From an uncultured Propionibacteriaceae bacterium (lineage in GTDB: Bacteria > Actinomycetota > Actinomycetes > Propionibacteriales > Propionibacteriaceae), in contig CALBCJ010000011.1 in the NCBI GenBank assembly GCA_937926975.1, forward strand, positions 124,001 to 188,000: a DNA stretch of 64,000 nt. The letters run 5' to 3'. The stretch's first letter is position 1. The number at the start of each line of letters is the position of its first letter. The translations under genes were made by a program, and so were the position numbers. The notes beneath the pieces were generated by a model, which worked only from the letters and a program-made list of their open reading frames with translations, made no database searches and was not told the DNA's origin. Shown here piece after piece: positions 16,923 to 25,062 of the stretch.

Positions 16923-17375
16923 ATGCGGGTGCACATCTCCACCGACCACGCGGCTTTCGACACCAAGCAGTACCTAGTCACCGAGCTGGCCAGGCGCGGC
17001 TACGAGGTGGTCGACCACGGCGCCGGCAGCCTCGACCCGGACGATGACTACCCCGACTTCATCATCCCGTGCGCCGAGGCAGTCCTGGCCGACCCGGGCT
17101 CGCTGGGGATCGTGCTGGGTGGCTCCGGCAACGGGGAGGCGATCGCGGCCAACAAGGTGGTCGGGATGCGGGCCGCGCTGGCGTACGACCCGGAGACCGC
17201 CCGCCTGGGCCGGGAGCACAACAACGCCCTCTGCCTGGCGCTGGGGGGACGGATGCACCCCGAGCCGGAGGCCCTGGAGATCGTGCTGACCTTCCTCGCC
17301 ACGCCGTTCTCGGGCAGCCCGCGCCACGAGCGGCGGATCGCGAAGATCACCGCGTACGAGCAGGGGCGGTCCTGA
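16923..17375 (+). CDS. rpiB: Ribose-5-phosphate isomerase B
   Basis: RpiB interconverts ribose 5-phosphate and ribulose 5-phosphate in the non-oxidative pentose phosphate pathway. The 150-residue protein has ISTDHAAFDTKQYL at the start, LGIVLGGSGNGEAIAANKV near residue 61, MRAALAYDPETARLGREHNNALCLALGG, and the closing FSGSPRHERRIAKITAYE. The position that is the catalytic Cys in E. coli RpiB is Gly here; the actinobacterial type lacks that Cys and uses a nearby Glu (GNGEAIA), which is present. It lies 12 nt after galM and before nei. Confidence 0.93.
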   Translation: MRVHISTDHAAFDTKQYLVTELARRGYEVVDHGAGSLDPDDDYPDFIIPCAEAVLADPGSLGIVLGGSGNGEAIAANKVVGMRAALAYDPETARLGREHNNALCLALGGRMHPEPEALEIVLTFLATPFSGSPRHERRIAKITAYEQGRS

Positions 17376-17422
17376 CCGGCCGGCGCTCGGGCACCGGCCC
17401 CCGGGAGACCGGCCGCGACGGG

Positions 17423-17563
17423 GTGTCGGGGCTGGTCACCGAGGGCCGGGCGCTGCGGGCCCGGGACGTGTCCCGCCCGAGCGACGAGCAGGTCCAGCAG
17501 GCGGCGGACGCAGCGGCGGCACTCATCCGGCGGGCCGCCGCTGAGCGGGTACGGGGGCGCTGA
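17423..17563 (+). CDS. Small conserved-looking protein upstream of nei
   Basis: A short frame ends in TGATG, sharing one base with the ATG of the DNA glycosylase gene, as expected for a coupled small gene. From GTG 17423 it gives 46 residues, charged and helical, with LRARDVSRPSDEQVQQAADA and an Arg-rich end. The frame is open further upstream into rpiB, so the start is uncertain and the ribosome site is poor. I do not recognise a family with certainty. It could equally be untranslated spacer with chance coding bias. Confidence 0.4.
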   Translation: MSGLVTEGRALRARDVSRPSDEQVQQAADAAAALIRRAAAERVRGR

Positions 17564-18381
17564 TGCCGGAGGGGCACCACATCCACCGGCTGGCCCGGGA
17601 CCTGTCGCAGCTGTGGAGCGGGCAGGCGGTGCGGGTGAGCAGCCCGCAGGGCCGCTTCGCCGAGGCGGCGGCGCTGCTGGACCAGACCGTGCTGGAGCGG
17701 TCCTGGGCGGTCGGCAAGCACCTCTTCGTCGGCTTCACCGGCGACCGGGTGGTGCACATCCACCTGGGCCTGATCGGCAAGCTCCGCTGGTACCCGTGGC
17801 CGGGTGGGGCAGGGGTGGTGCGGCTGCGGATCGGCACCGACCAGACCGGGGCGTACGACCTGACCGGTCCGCAGACCTGCGAGCTGGTCACGGGGGCCGA
17901 GGCGGACGCGGTGGCCGCCGCGTCAGGGCCGGACCCGCTGGACCCGGCCGCCGACCGGGAACGGGCCTGGGCCAAGGTGCACCGCTCGTCACGGACCGTG
18001 GCCGCGCTGCTGATGGACCAGAAGATCTTCGCCGGGGTCGGCAACATCTACCGCGCCGAGGTCCTGTTCCGGGCCGGGCTGGACCCGCACCTGCCGGGCA
18101 CCGCGCTGGAGCGGCGGACCTTCGACGCGATCTGGGACGACCTGGTGGAGCTGATGCCGCGGGGAGTCGCCGACGACCGGATCGACACCGTCCGACCGGA
18201 GCACACCCCGGAGGCGATGGGCCGCCCGCCGAGGGCTGACGCTCACGGGGGTGAGGTGTACGTGTACCGCCGCCACGACCTGCCGTGCCTGGTCTGCGGC
18301 ACCCCGGTGCGCTGCGAGACCCATGCCGCCCGCAACCTGTACTGGTGCCCTCGCTGCCAGCAGGAGCCAGGCAAGACGTGA
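17563..18381 (+). CDS. nei: Fpg/Nei family DNA glycosylase, endonuclease VIII (Nei1 type)
   Basis: This bifunctional glycosylase/AP lyase removes oxidised bases from DNA. The 272-residue protein begins MPEGHHIHRLARDL, giving the catalytic Pro2 and Glu3; the beta-clamp Lys lies in WAVGKHLFVGF near residue 50, the helix-two-turn-helix in LMDQKIFAGVGNIYRAEVLF near 148, and the C-terminal zinc finger uses CLVC and CPRC. It resembles M. tuberculosis Nei1 (Rv2464c), also by its position after rpiB and the Rv2466c homologue. The start is fixed by the conserved N-terminal proline and overlaps the small gene before it by one base. Confidence 0.93.
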   Translation: MPEGHHIHRLARDLSQLWSGQAVRVSSPQGRFAEAAALLDQTVLERSWAVGKHLFVGFTGDRVVHIHLGLIGKLRWYPWPGGAGVVRLRIGTDQTGAYDLTGPQTCELVTGAEADAVAAASGPDPLDPAADRERAWAKVHRSSRTVAALLMDQKIFAGVGNIYRAEVLFRAGLDPHLPGTALERRTFDAIWDDLVELMPRGVADDRIDTVRPEHTPEAMGRPPRADAHGGEVYVYRRHDLPCLVCGTPVRCETHAARNLYWCPRCQQEPGKT

Positions 18382-18422
18382 CAACCGGTGCCGTCTGCCC
18401 CGGATCGACCTAGGTTGAGGCC

Positions 18423-19243
18423 ATGAGCCTGCCGCCGCCTCGTACTCTCACCGCCGCTGCCGCCTCCGCCACGGTCTACGACCACGGCGCCCATGTCACG
18501 GCCTGGAGCCTGGACGGGCAGCCGGTGCTGTGGGTGAGCCGGCACTCCGCGTACGAGCCGGGCCACCCGATCCGGGGCGGGGTCCCGATCTGCCTGCCGT
18601 GGTTCGGCCCGGGCCGAACCACGACGATGCAGCCGGCGCACGGGCCGGCCCGGCTGGCCACCTGGGCCTTCCTCGGCGAGACCTCGCACGGGGCTGCCAC
18701 CACTGCTCGCTACCGGCTGACCAGCGACGAGGTCGCCGACCCGCAGGGGGACTGGGAGGCGGTCTACGAGGTCCGTGTGGGGGCCGAGCTGGAGCTGGCG
18801 CTCACGGTGAGCGCTACTGGCAGTGAGCTGTTCTCGTACGAGGAGGCCCTGCACACCTACCTCGCGGCGATGTACGGCAGGTCGAGGTCCTCGGGCTGGA
18901 CGGGGCCTCGTACCTGGACAAGGCCCGCGGCGGCGCTGACGCGGTGCAGTCCGGGGTGCTGCGGATCACTGCTGAGACCGACCGGGTGTACCGGAGCACC
19001 GCCGAGGTCGAGGTGGTTGACCCGGTGCTGGGGCGCCGGATCAGGCTCAGCAAGGAGGGCTCGGCCCAGACCGTGGTCTGGAACCCCTGGGTCGACAAGG
19101 CCCGGGCGATGCCGGACTTCGGCGACGACGAGTGGCCGCAGATGCTGTGCGTCGAGGCCGTCAACGCCCTCGACCAGGCGGTCGAGCTGGCGCCTGGGCA
19201 GAGCCATACAGTGCGCCAGCGGATCCGGGTCGAGACCCTCTGA
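18423..19243 (+). pseudogene. Glucose-6-phosphate 1-epimerase (YeaD-like), interrupted by a one-base frameshift
   Basis: Two reading frames together make one D-hexose-6-phosphate epimerase. The first (from ATG 18423) holds GGVPICLPWFGPG and EALHTYLA; the second, shifted, holds DVRQVEVLGLDGASYLDKAR, VVWNPWVDKARAMPDFGDDE and CVEAVNALDQAVEL, both parts in family order. The shift lies near 18864-18868, where CTCGCGGCGAT would read through as CTCGCG-GGC-GAT with one more G. The total length of 821 nt is one short of a multiple of three. Either a recent mutation or a sequencing error in a short G run. The start shows a leaderless pattern: TAGGTT at 18411 and 6 nt to ATG. Confidence 0.85.
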
Positions 19244-19387
19244 GCGCCCAGCAGCCGAGGCCGCACGATCCCGACCCCAGCACCGCAACCGACTCGCCGA
19301 ACTGATCCGGGCTGGCCGGCCAGACCCGCTTGCGGTGACTGGGAGCAGGGACCGCAACCGTTTCCATATCGTTTCAGGATCGTGACC

Positions 19388-19401
19388 GGGAAGCGCTTCC
19401 C
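19388..19401. promoter_or_regulatory. Palindromic LacI-type operator upstream of the sugar-binding lipoprotein gene
   Basis: GGGAAGCGCTTCCC is a perfect 14-bp palindrome with a central GC step, close to operators of LacI regulators of sugar genes such as CebR-like sites. It ends 51 nt before ATG 19453. The flanking 19244-19452 gap holds no gene. Confidence 0.55.
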
Positions 19402-19452
19402 ATCGGTGCTCGCAGTTGCCACACTGAGGTCATCAACGGCGATGGAGGTTCC

Positions 19453-20751
19453 ATGACGACTTCGCGGAGAAGGTTCCTGGCCGGTGCTGCGGGGACAGCC
19501 GCGGTAGGCGCACTCGCGGCATGCGGTAGCGGCTCAGGGGGGAGCGCCGGTGGCTCCACCCCGGGTGGTCCGGTCACGCTGCGGTTCACCTGGTGGGGCA
19601 ACGAGGTCCGCAACAAGAACACCCAGGCCGTCATCGACGCGTACATGAAGGCCAACCCCAGCGTCACGATCAAGCCCGAGCCGGGTGAGTGGTCGGCGTA
19701 CTGGGACAAGCTGAGCACCCAGATGGCAGGCGGGGACGCCCCCGACATCATCCAGATGGACGAGCAGTACCTGCAGGACTACTCCAAGCGCGGCGCCCTG
19801 GCCGACCTCAGCAAGCTGCCGGTGAAGACCGACAAGTTCAGCAAGGGCCTGGTTGAGACCGGGACCGTCGGCGGCAAGGTCACCGCCCTGTGCGCTGGCG
19901 TGAACGCGCTGTGCTTTGTGGCCAACCCAGCCTTCCTGTCCGAGGTCGGGGTGGCCCTGCCTGACGACAAGACCTGGACCTGGGAGTCGTTCCTGGAGTG
20001 GGGCAAGGCCGTGGCGGTCAAGAAGCCCGGCAGCTTCGCGATCAACGGCGCGGTCTTCGGTGACTCAGTGGCCCGGGCCTGGCTGTTCCAGAAGGGCAAG
20101 GCCCTGTTCACCGAGTCGGGCCTGGGCTGGGAGCCGGCCGACCTCCAGAGCCTCTTCGAGCTGATGATGAGGTACCTCGAGGCGAAGGTGATCCCGAGCC
20201 CGGCCGAGAACGCCGAGGAGCTCACCAAGCCGATCGCCCAGAACATCTTCTCGACCGGCCGGACCGCCCTGGTGCTGTGCTGGTCGAACCAGGTGACCGC
20301 CTTCCAGGCCGCTGTCGGCAAGCCGTTGCAGATCCTGCGGATCCCGTCGATGGACGGTACCGCCAAGGGCGCCAACCTCTGGTACAAGTCCGGCCAGTAC
20401 CAGGCGATCAGCGCGAGGTCGAAGAACCAGGAGGCCGCGGCCAGGTTCCTGGACTTCTACTTCAACAGCGACGAGGCCGGGGACGCGCTGCTGGCCGAGC
20501 GCGGGCTGCCGCCGAACACGGAGATCCTGACCCGCATCACCCCGAAGCTGGGCGACGCCGACAAGAAGGCGGCCGAGTACCTGAAGGTGATCGAGCCTGA
20601 CCTGCGCGACGCGCCGAAGCCGCCCCCGCCGGGCGTGGCGACCTTCCAGACGGTGATGAACCGGTACATCCAGGATGTGCAGTTCGGCCGCAAGAGCGCG
20701 GCCGACGCGGCCCGGGGCCTGTACGACGAGGCCAAGGGCATGGTCAAGTAG
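19453..20751 (+). CDS. Sugar ABC transporter substrate-binding lipoprotein (family 1), orphan
   Basis: The 432-residue protein starts with a twin-arginine signal (SRRRFLAG) and a lipobox ending LAAC, so it is probably exported by Tat and anchored by lipid. The mature part reads VTLRFTWWGNEVRNKNTQAV and shows the MalE-like solute-binding pattern (GGDAPDIIQMDEQYLQDY near residue 97; ARFLDFYFNSDEAGDALLAE near 334). Such proteins hand oligosaccharides to a membrane permease pair, but no permease or ATPase gene adjoins it. A GGAGG ribosome site precedes ATG 19453, and a palindromic operator lies upstream. A strong terminator follows at once, so it is a single-gene transcript. Confidence 0.88.
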   Translation: MTTSRRRFLAGAAGTAAVGALAACGSGSGGSAGGSTPGGPVTLRFTWWGNEVRNKNTQAVIDAYMKANPSVTIKPEPGEWSAYWDKLSTQMAGGDAPDIIQMDEQYLQDYSKRGALADLSKLPVKTDKFSKGLVETGTVGGKVTALCAGVNALCFVANPAFLSEVGVALPDDKTWTWESFLEWGKAVAVKKPGSFAINGAVFGDSVARAWLFQKGKALFTESGLGWEPADLQSLFELMMRYLEAKVIPSPAENAEELTKPIAQNIFSTGRTALVLCWSNQVTAFQAAVGKPLQILRIPSMDGTAKGANLWYKSGQYQAISARSKNQEAAARFLDFYFNSDEAGDALLAERGLPPNTEILTRITPKLGDADKKAAEYLKVIEPDLRDAPKPPPPGVATFQTVMNRYIQDVQFGRKSAADAARGLYDEAKGMVK

Positions 20752-20760
20752 ACCTGCCAG

Positions 20761-20792
20761 CGCCCCCGTCCGCCGGTCGGCGGGCGGGGGCG
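20761..20792 (+). terminator. Strong GC-rich terminator after the binding-protein gene
   Basis: Arms 20761-20775 and 20778-20792 form a 15-bp stem with one G.T pair and a 2-nt turn (start CGCCCCCG, end CGGGGGCG). It begins 10 nt after the stop codon. Confidence 0.8.
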
Positions 20793-20831
20793 TCGGCACC
20801 CCCGGGCCAGTACCCTGGGGGCAAGGGGTCG

Positions 20832-22313
20832 ATGAACAGGTACGTGATCGCGCCAGACCTGGTGGTCGAGGCGGACGGCGTGGCTCGGCTCGGGCCAGGG
20901 GAGCCCGCGCTCGGGATCTCCTGGCCGCAGTGCACCGTCGGGCCTGACGGCGCCGACAGCCTGACCTGGCAGGTCCGGACCTGCGACACCGACGACGACG
21001 AGGTCTACGTCGAGCTGGTGGCTGGGTCGCTGCGGGCCACCCTGCGGCAGTCGGTGGTGGCCGGGACCTGGCGGCTGCGGGCCAGTCTCCACAGCACCGG
21101 CCCGGAGCCGGTGACCGTGTCGGCGGTGAGCCTGCGGCTCGATCCCGGTCAGGGACTCGTACGGGTCTGGGGTGCTGGAGCGGCCGGCCTGGTGGCCCTG
21201 GCGAGCAGCGACCAGCCGGGACGGCCCTGGGCCCTGGTGCTGCGCCGCGGGCAGCTCACCGACACCGCCGGCCGGCTGGTCTGGCTGCCGGACGGCACCC
21301 GCCTGGACCCGGGGCAGCGGCTGGTGCTGGACCTGGACGGGCGGCGCTGCCTGGACTGGGAGTCGGTCGGGGACCGGCTGCCGAGCTGGTTGCCGGTGGA
21401 CGCGGTGACCCTGCCGCAGCCGGTCGAGCTGCGCCTGCCGGACGCGGCGGTCAGCGCTCTGGACTGCGAGGTGGTCGAGGACGGCTGGGCCACCCTGATC
21501 ACCGGCAGCGGCCGGGCTCAGGTCGCGGTCCGCGGCTCCTTCGGTGAGGTTGGGCTGGAGCTGTCATTCGCCCCCTCTGTACGCACCGCCGCGCAGAGCC
21601 TCGCCCGCCAGCTCGCCCGGCTGGCCCGGGAGGTGCCGGGCGCGATCCTGCAGAGCGACGGCACCGGCCCCGAGCGACGGGCCCAGGCCCTGGAGCGGAC
21701 CGCGCGGCGGCTGCTGGTGCTGCAGGCCTCCCGGGCCCAGGTCCGCGAGCAGGACCTGGTCCGCGGCTGGCTGCTGGACGGGGTCACTCACCTGCTGGTG
21801 ACTGGCGGGCAGCCCGGGGCGAGCACCATCGCGGCCCTGGCCGGCGAGGTCCAGCGCGGCGACGGCCAGGCCGAGGCTGTGCTGCTGGAGGCGGTGCCGG
21901 TGCTGCCCGACGAGCCGGGGCTGGGCCTGGCGCTGAGCCGGGCCTGGGTGGCGCTGTGGGGTGCCGGGGCCGAGGTGGACGTGGTTCGGGCGGCGATGGA
22001 GCGGCTGCGGCCCGGCTCCGACCCGGTGTCGCAGGTCGAGCACCACCTGCTTACCGGCTCCGGCCACGAGCAGCAGGTCCTGGGCCGCTGGGAGGGGCTG
22101 CTCGGCGGCGGTCTGCCCGGTCGGCTGCACCCGGAGCCGGAGCCGACCGAGACTGCCCGCCTGGTCGCAGCGACCGCCCTGCTGCCCGAGTCCGGCGACC
22201 GGCGTGCGGGACCGGTGCTGGTTGCGGCCGAGATCGCGTCACGGCGGCTGCTGGCTGCGTACCCAGACGACCCTGACGTGCTGGCCTGGCTGCTCCTCGC
22301 GCAGCGGGACTAA
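20832..22313 (+). CDS. Protein of unknown function (493 aa)
   Basis: I do not recognise this family. The frame is well supported: strong third-position GC bias, AAGGGG ribosome site before ATG 20832, and a TACCCT box 15 nt upstream of the start. Roughly the first 260 residues alternate hydrophobic and polar positions as in a beta-rich domain (for example SLTWQVRTCDTDDDEVYVEL near 37 and VEDGWATLITGSGRAQVAVR near 217). From about 270 the protein turns helical and rich in Leu, Ala and Arg (LERTARRLLVLQASRAQV), like a repeat or adaptor region. There is no signal peptide or membrane segment. It lies after an exported sugar-binding protein but behind that gene's terminator, so no link is implied. 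Confidence 0.7.
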   Translation: MNRYVIAPDLVVEADGVARLGPGEPALGISWPQCTVGPDGADSLTWQVRTCDTDDDEVYVELVAGSLRATLRQSVVAGTWRLRASLHSTGPEPVTVSAVSLRLDPGQGLVRVWGAGAAGLVALASSDQPGRPWALVLRRGQLTDTAGRLVWLPDGTRLDPGQRLVLDLDGRRCLDWESVGDRLPSWLPVDAVTLPQPVELRLPDAAVSALDCEVVEDGWATLITGSGRAQVAVRGSFGEVGLELSFAPSVRTAAQSLARQLARLAREVPGAILQSDGTGPERRAQALERTARRLLVLQASRAQVREQDLVRGWLLDGVTHLLVTGGQPGASTIAALAGEVQRGDGQAEAVLLEAVPVLPDEPGLGLALSRAWVALWGAGAEVDVVRAAMERLRPGSDPVSQVEHHLLTGSGHEQQVLGRWEGLLGGGLPGRLHPEPEPTETARLVAATALLPESGDRRAGPVLVAAEIASRRLLAAYPDDPDVLAWLLLAQRD

Positions 22314-22372
22314 GGGTCCCCGACGCCAGCCCAGGAGACCAGGACCGGCTGCTCCTCGCGCAGCGAGACTAA
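22288..22372. repeat. 26-bp direct repeat of the 3' end of the unknown gene
   Basis: The last 26 nt of the gene including its stop (22288-22313, starting GGCTGCTCCTCGCGCAGCG) recur at 22347-22372 with one mismatch, 59 nt downstream. The second copy lies in non-coding DNA. It marks a local duplication at the gene end. Confidence 0.75.
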
Positions 22373-22406
22373 AGGGGTCACCGGCCCGCGACGAGCTGCG
22401 ACCCAG

Positions 22407-22447
22407 CCCCTGCTGGCGGCCGCCGCAAGCCCGACGCCCAGCAGGGG
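22407..22447. terminator. Hairpin between the unknown gene and tRNA-Gly
   Basis: CCCCTGCTGGCG (22407-22418) pairs with CGCCCAGCAGGGG (22435-22447), leaving one bulged base and a 16-nt loop. It can end the plus-strand unknown gene and the minus-strand tRNA transcript. Confidence 0.6.
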
Positions 22448-22499
22448 CGGCAGCGTGTGACCAGCGTCGTCACGAGAGCCACGGCTTCAGGGCCGCTGG

Positions 22500-22573
22500 T
22501 GGAGCGGATGACGGGAATCGAACCCGCATGACCAGCTTGGAAGGCTGGGGCTCTGCCATTGAGCTACATCCGC
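22500..22573 (-). tRNA. tRNA-Gly (anticodon TCC)
   Basis: On the minus strand the sequence folds as a full cloverleaf: acceptor GCGGATG/CATCCGC, D arm with AGCTCAATGGCAGAGC, anticodon stem CCAGC/GCTGG around the loop CTTCCAA, and T arm GCGGGTTCGATTCCCGT. The anticodon TCC reads GGA/GGG glycine codons. Discriminator base is T and the CCA end is encoded (22500-22502). It lies just downstream of the pilus operon on the same strand, which makes it a possible integration point for that cluster. Confidence 0.96.
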
Positions 22574-22587
22574 AGTGCTGGGCCAGC

Positions 22588-23634
22588 CTACCGGGCACAG
22601 CGCTGATCAGTACAACCAGTGACCTGGTCCCTGGCGACACAGGAGCCGTACCGCCGGCCCCGCAGCCGGCGCACCAGCAGGGCCAGGGCGAGCAGGACCA
22701 CCGCCAGGGCAGCCCCGGCAGCCGCTGCCCGGGGAACCAGCGGTGTCGACAGCCACAGCCGCGGCGCCGCCTCCCACAGCGCACCTATCATCTCCAGCGA
22801 GCCCCGGTCGTTGCTCTGCGGCGCGACGATGGATCGCTCCACCGTGCCCCGGGCCGTCCACTCGGCGGGCAGCTCGGTCCGTTCGGCATGGACCAGCAGC
22901 CGGTGCGAGTTCACTCCGTACGGGGTGCAGGTGACCAGGGTGACCAGGTCTCGGCCGTCCTCAATGATCAGGCTGTGCACCTGCTCGGGGAGCACGACGC
23001 TGGTGCCGTACACCCGGTAGGCGTGGTCCTCGCCCAGGACGCGGATGACGAACCAGTCGCCAGGAGCCAGTTCTGGGAGGCGGTCGAAGATCCGGGCCGA
23101 CTGCAGGCCGGTGTGCCCAGCCAGGATGGTGTGGGTGGAGGTGCCCCCGCTGGGGACCGAGGTGTTGACCACGTGCCCGACCCCGTGCAGCAGCGTCTTC
23201 TCGTTGGTGTAGTGGTAGATCGGGAGGTCGACCTTGATCTTGGGGATGACGACCTGGGCCATCACCCCGTCGCCGACGACGTTGAGCACCCGCTCGTACT
23301 CGGCGTTGCCAGGGCGGACGTCGTCGGGGTCGAAGGGGTCGATGACGTGGGAGGCACCGCTGCGGACCCGGCTGTTGTAGCTCCTCGCTGCCTGCTTCTC
23401 GGCCTCTAGGTCTGGAGGGGATGCGGCCGTGACGACCTGGTACTGCCGGGCCGCCACCTGGTCCTGGGCCCGCTGGTTGAGCCAGTCGCTGACGAACGGG
23501 TAGCCGATCAGGGACGCGCCGAGCCCGACGACCACGAGGCTAGCGGTCCGACGCACCCAGGAGCCTCGTCGGCGCAGGGCCGGCGAGGAGCCCCCGCCGG
23601 CCCGTCCGTCCTGCGGCATGCCGTCAGCGGTCAT
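22588..23634 (-). CDS. Class C sortase (pilin polymerase)
   Basis: Class C sortases join pilin subunits by transpeptidation at the cell surface. The 348-residue protein has an N-terminal membrane segment (near residues 31-48), the lid motif DPF in SHVIDPFDPDD near 95, the catalytic His in HTILAGHTGLQSARIFDRLP near 168, the Cys in LVTLVTCTPYGVNSHRLLVH near 229 and the Arg ten residues on, then a second membrane segment near the C-terminus. The lid and the two membrane segments are typical of class C rather than housekeeping class E or A. It lies 6 nt after the pilin gene and closes a three-gene operon with two LPxTG-type substrates. Confidence 0.95.
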   Translation of the reverse strand: MTADGMPQDGRAGGGSSPALRRRGSWVRRTASLVVVGLGASLIGYPFVSDWLNQRAQDQVAARQYQVVTAASPPDLEAEKQAARSYNSRVRSGASHVIDPFDPDDVRPGNAEYERVLNVVGDGVMAQVVIPKIKVDLPIYHYTNEKTLLHGVGHVVNTSVPSGGTSTHTILAGHTGLQSARIFDRLPELAPGDWFVIRVLGEDHAYRVYGTSVVLPEQVHSLIIEDGRDLVTLVTCTPYGVNSHRLLVHAERTELPAEWTARGTVERSIVAPQSNDRGSLEMIGALWEAAPRLWLSTPLVPRAAAAGAALAVVLLALALLVRRLRGRRYGSCVARDQVTGCTDQRCAR

Positions 23635-23640
23635 GATGAC

Positions 23641-25059
23641 TCAGGCCCGAGCCTTCTTCCGGCCCGGCAGGACACCGAGCAGGATGCCGCCCACGACCAG
23701 CACCACGCCGCCGCCGACCATGGCCACGATGCCCCCGGCGCCAGTGATGGGCAGGTCGGGGAGCTTGGGGTCGACGACGTCCTGCGGTGCCACCAGGTAG
23801 TTGTTCTCAGCCTCCGGGGTGGCCGGGTTGTCCTGGGTGGCAGTGGCTGCACTGAGCTCGAAGACCTGGTCGGGGGCCTTCTGGTAGCCCGAGGGCACCG
23901 TGGTCTCGACCGCGGTGTAGCTGCCGGCGGCCAGGTCCTCAAAGGCGACGTACCCGTTCGCGTCCGAGGTGGCGGTCATCGTGGTCCCGTTGGTCAGCCG
24001 GATCGTGAAGACCGCACCGGGCAGGGGCTGCTGGCCCTGGTCGACCTTCCGGAAGACGTAGCCGTAGGTCTTGACCTTGCTGGTGTCCTTCGGCCCGGTG
24101 GTCGCTGACTCGTACGGGCTCGGGTTGAAGGTGACCGTGGCGGTGTTGCTGGTCAGGTCGTCGGAGGTGCGTGAGAAGGCAGCTGCCGTGAGTCGGGCGC
24201 TGTACTTCACCTCGACCGCCTGCCCGGGGTGGCCCAGGACGTAGCCCTTGGTGAACGCGATCGTGTACCCGTTCAGGGTGGTCGTGAGGGTGTAGTCGGT
24301 GCCCGACTGTGCCGGCGCCCCGTTGATCATGATCGAGGACCCGTCGAGCTCCAGGCCTGGGGTCATCACGTCACCGATGGTGAAGACCGCGTCCCGGGCA
24401 TCGGCTGGGTACGAGGGAACCGCCGTGGTCACCGTGAACGGCACCGTGTCGCCGACGCTGTACTGGTCGGTCTCCTTGCGGTTGTCGGCGCCGACGGTCT
24501 TCGTCACCGACACCTCGGTCTTCTTCACGGTGACGGGCTGCAGGTCGCGGGCGACGTAGCCACCGTTGCGCGGAGTCGGGGTGACGTCCACGACCATGTT
24601 CTGGTACACCCGGGTCTGGCCGTTCGTGCTGGTCACCCGGATGAGGTAGTAGCCGCTGCCGAGCGTCAGCTGGGCTGACGTGCCCTGGGCTGTCGCCGTC
24701 GTGGCGGGGGTCTGCAGGGCGGCGGCGATCGCCGAGGCTGCCTGCTGCATGGCGCTGCCCTGGGTGAAGGTGGTGCCGTCGCTGGCGATGGGGGCGATCT
24801 CCTCGATCGTGTCGTACTGTGGCGGCAGCCCCGGGGCCATCGTGTAGGTGAGGTTGTTGGCGGCGTCGACGTTGGCGTCGGCGATCAGGAAGGCGCTCAC
24901 CGTGTCACCGTCGTGGACGTCGTTGATGGTGAGGACGCTGTCGGCGACATCCGTGGGGCTGCTCGGGGCAGCGTGGGCCAGGGCCGGTGACAGGGCGAGC
25001 GCCAGGGCTGCTGCCGCGGCGACTGTGTGGCTGCACACTCGGGCGAGTGCCGAGATCAT
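23641..25059 (-). CDS. Major pilin-like LPxTG protein with isopeptide domains
   Basis: The 472-residue protein has a signal peptide (ALALALSPALAHA), an N-terminal D1-type domain, a fimbrial isopeptide D2-like domain (TVPFTVTTAVPSYPADARDA near 214), and a C-terminal SpaA/Cna-B type domain with the E-box YTAVETTVPSGYQ near 393. It ends with the sorting signal LPITG, a hydrophobic segment and the tail RKKARA. The candidate pilin lysine is in VTVKKTEVSVTK; the usual YPKN form is not obvious. Size, domains and the adjacent class C sortase suggest it is the shaft subunit of a surface pilus. The gene lies 3 nt after the larger surface-protein gene. Confidence 0.9.
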   Translation of the reverse strand: MISALARVCSHTVAAAAALALALSPALAHAAPSSPTDVADSVLTINDVHDGDTVSAFLIADANVDAANNLTYTMAPGLPPQYDTIEEIAPIASDGTTFTQGSAMQQAASAIAAALQTPATTATAQGTSAQLTLGSGYYLIRVTSTNGQTRVYQNMVVDVTPTPRNGGYVARDLQPVTVKKTEVSVTKTVGADNRKETDQYSVGDTVPFTVTTAVPSYPADARDAVFTIGDVMTPGLELDGSSIMINGAPAQSGTDYTLTTTLNGYTIAFTKGYVLGHPGQAVEVKYSARLTAAAFSRTSDDLTSNTATVTFNPSPYESATTGPKDTSKVKTYGYVFRKVDQGQQPLPGAVFTIRLTNGTTMTATSDANGYVAFEDLAAGSYTAVETTVPSGYQKAPDQVFELSAATATQDNPATPEAENNYLVAPQDVVDPKLPDLPITGAGGIVAMVGGGVVLVVGGILLGVLPGRKKARA

Positions 25060-25062
25060 GGT

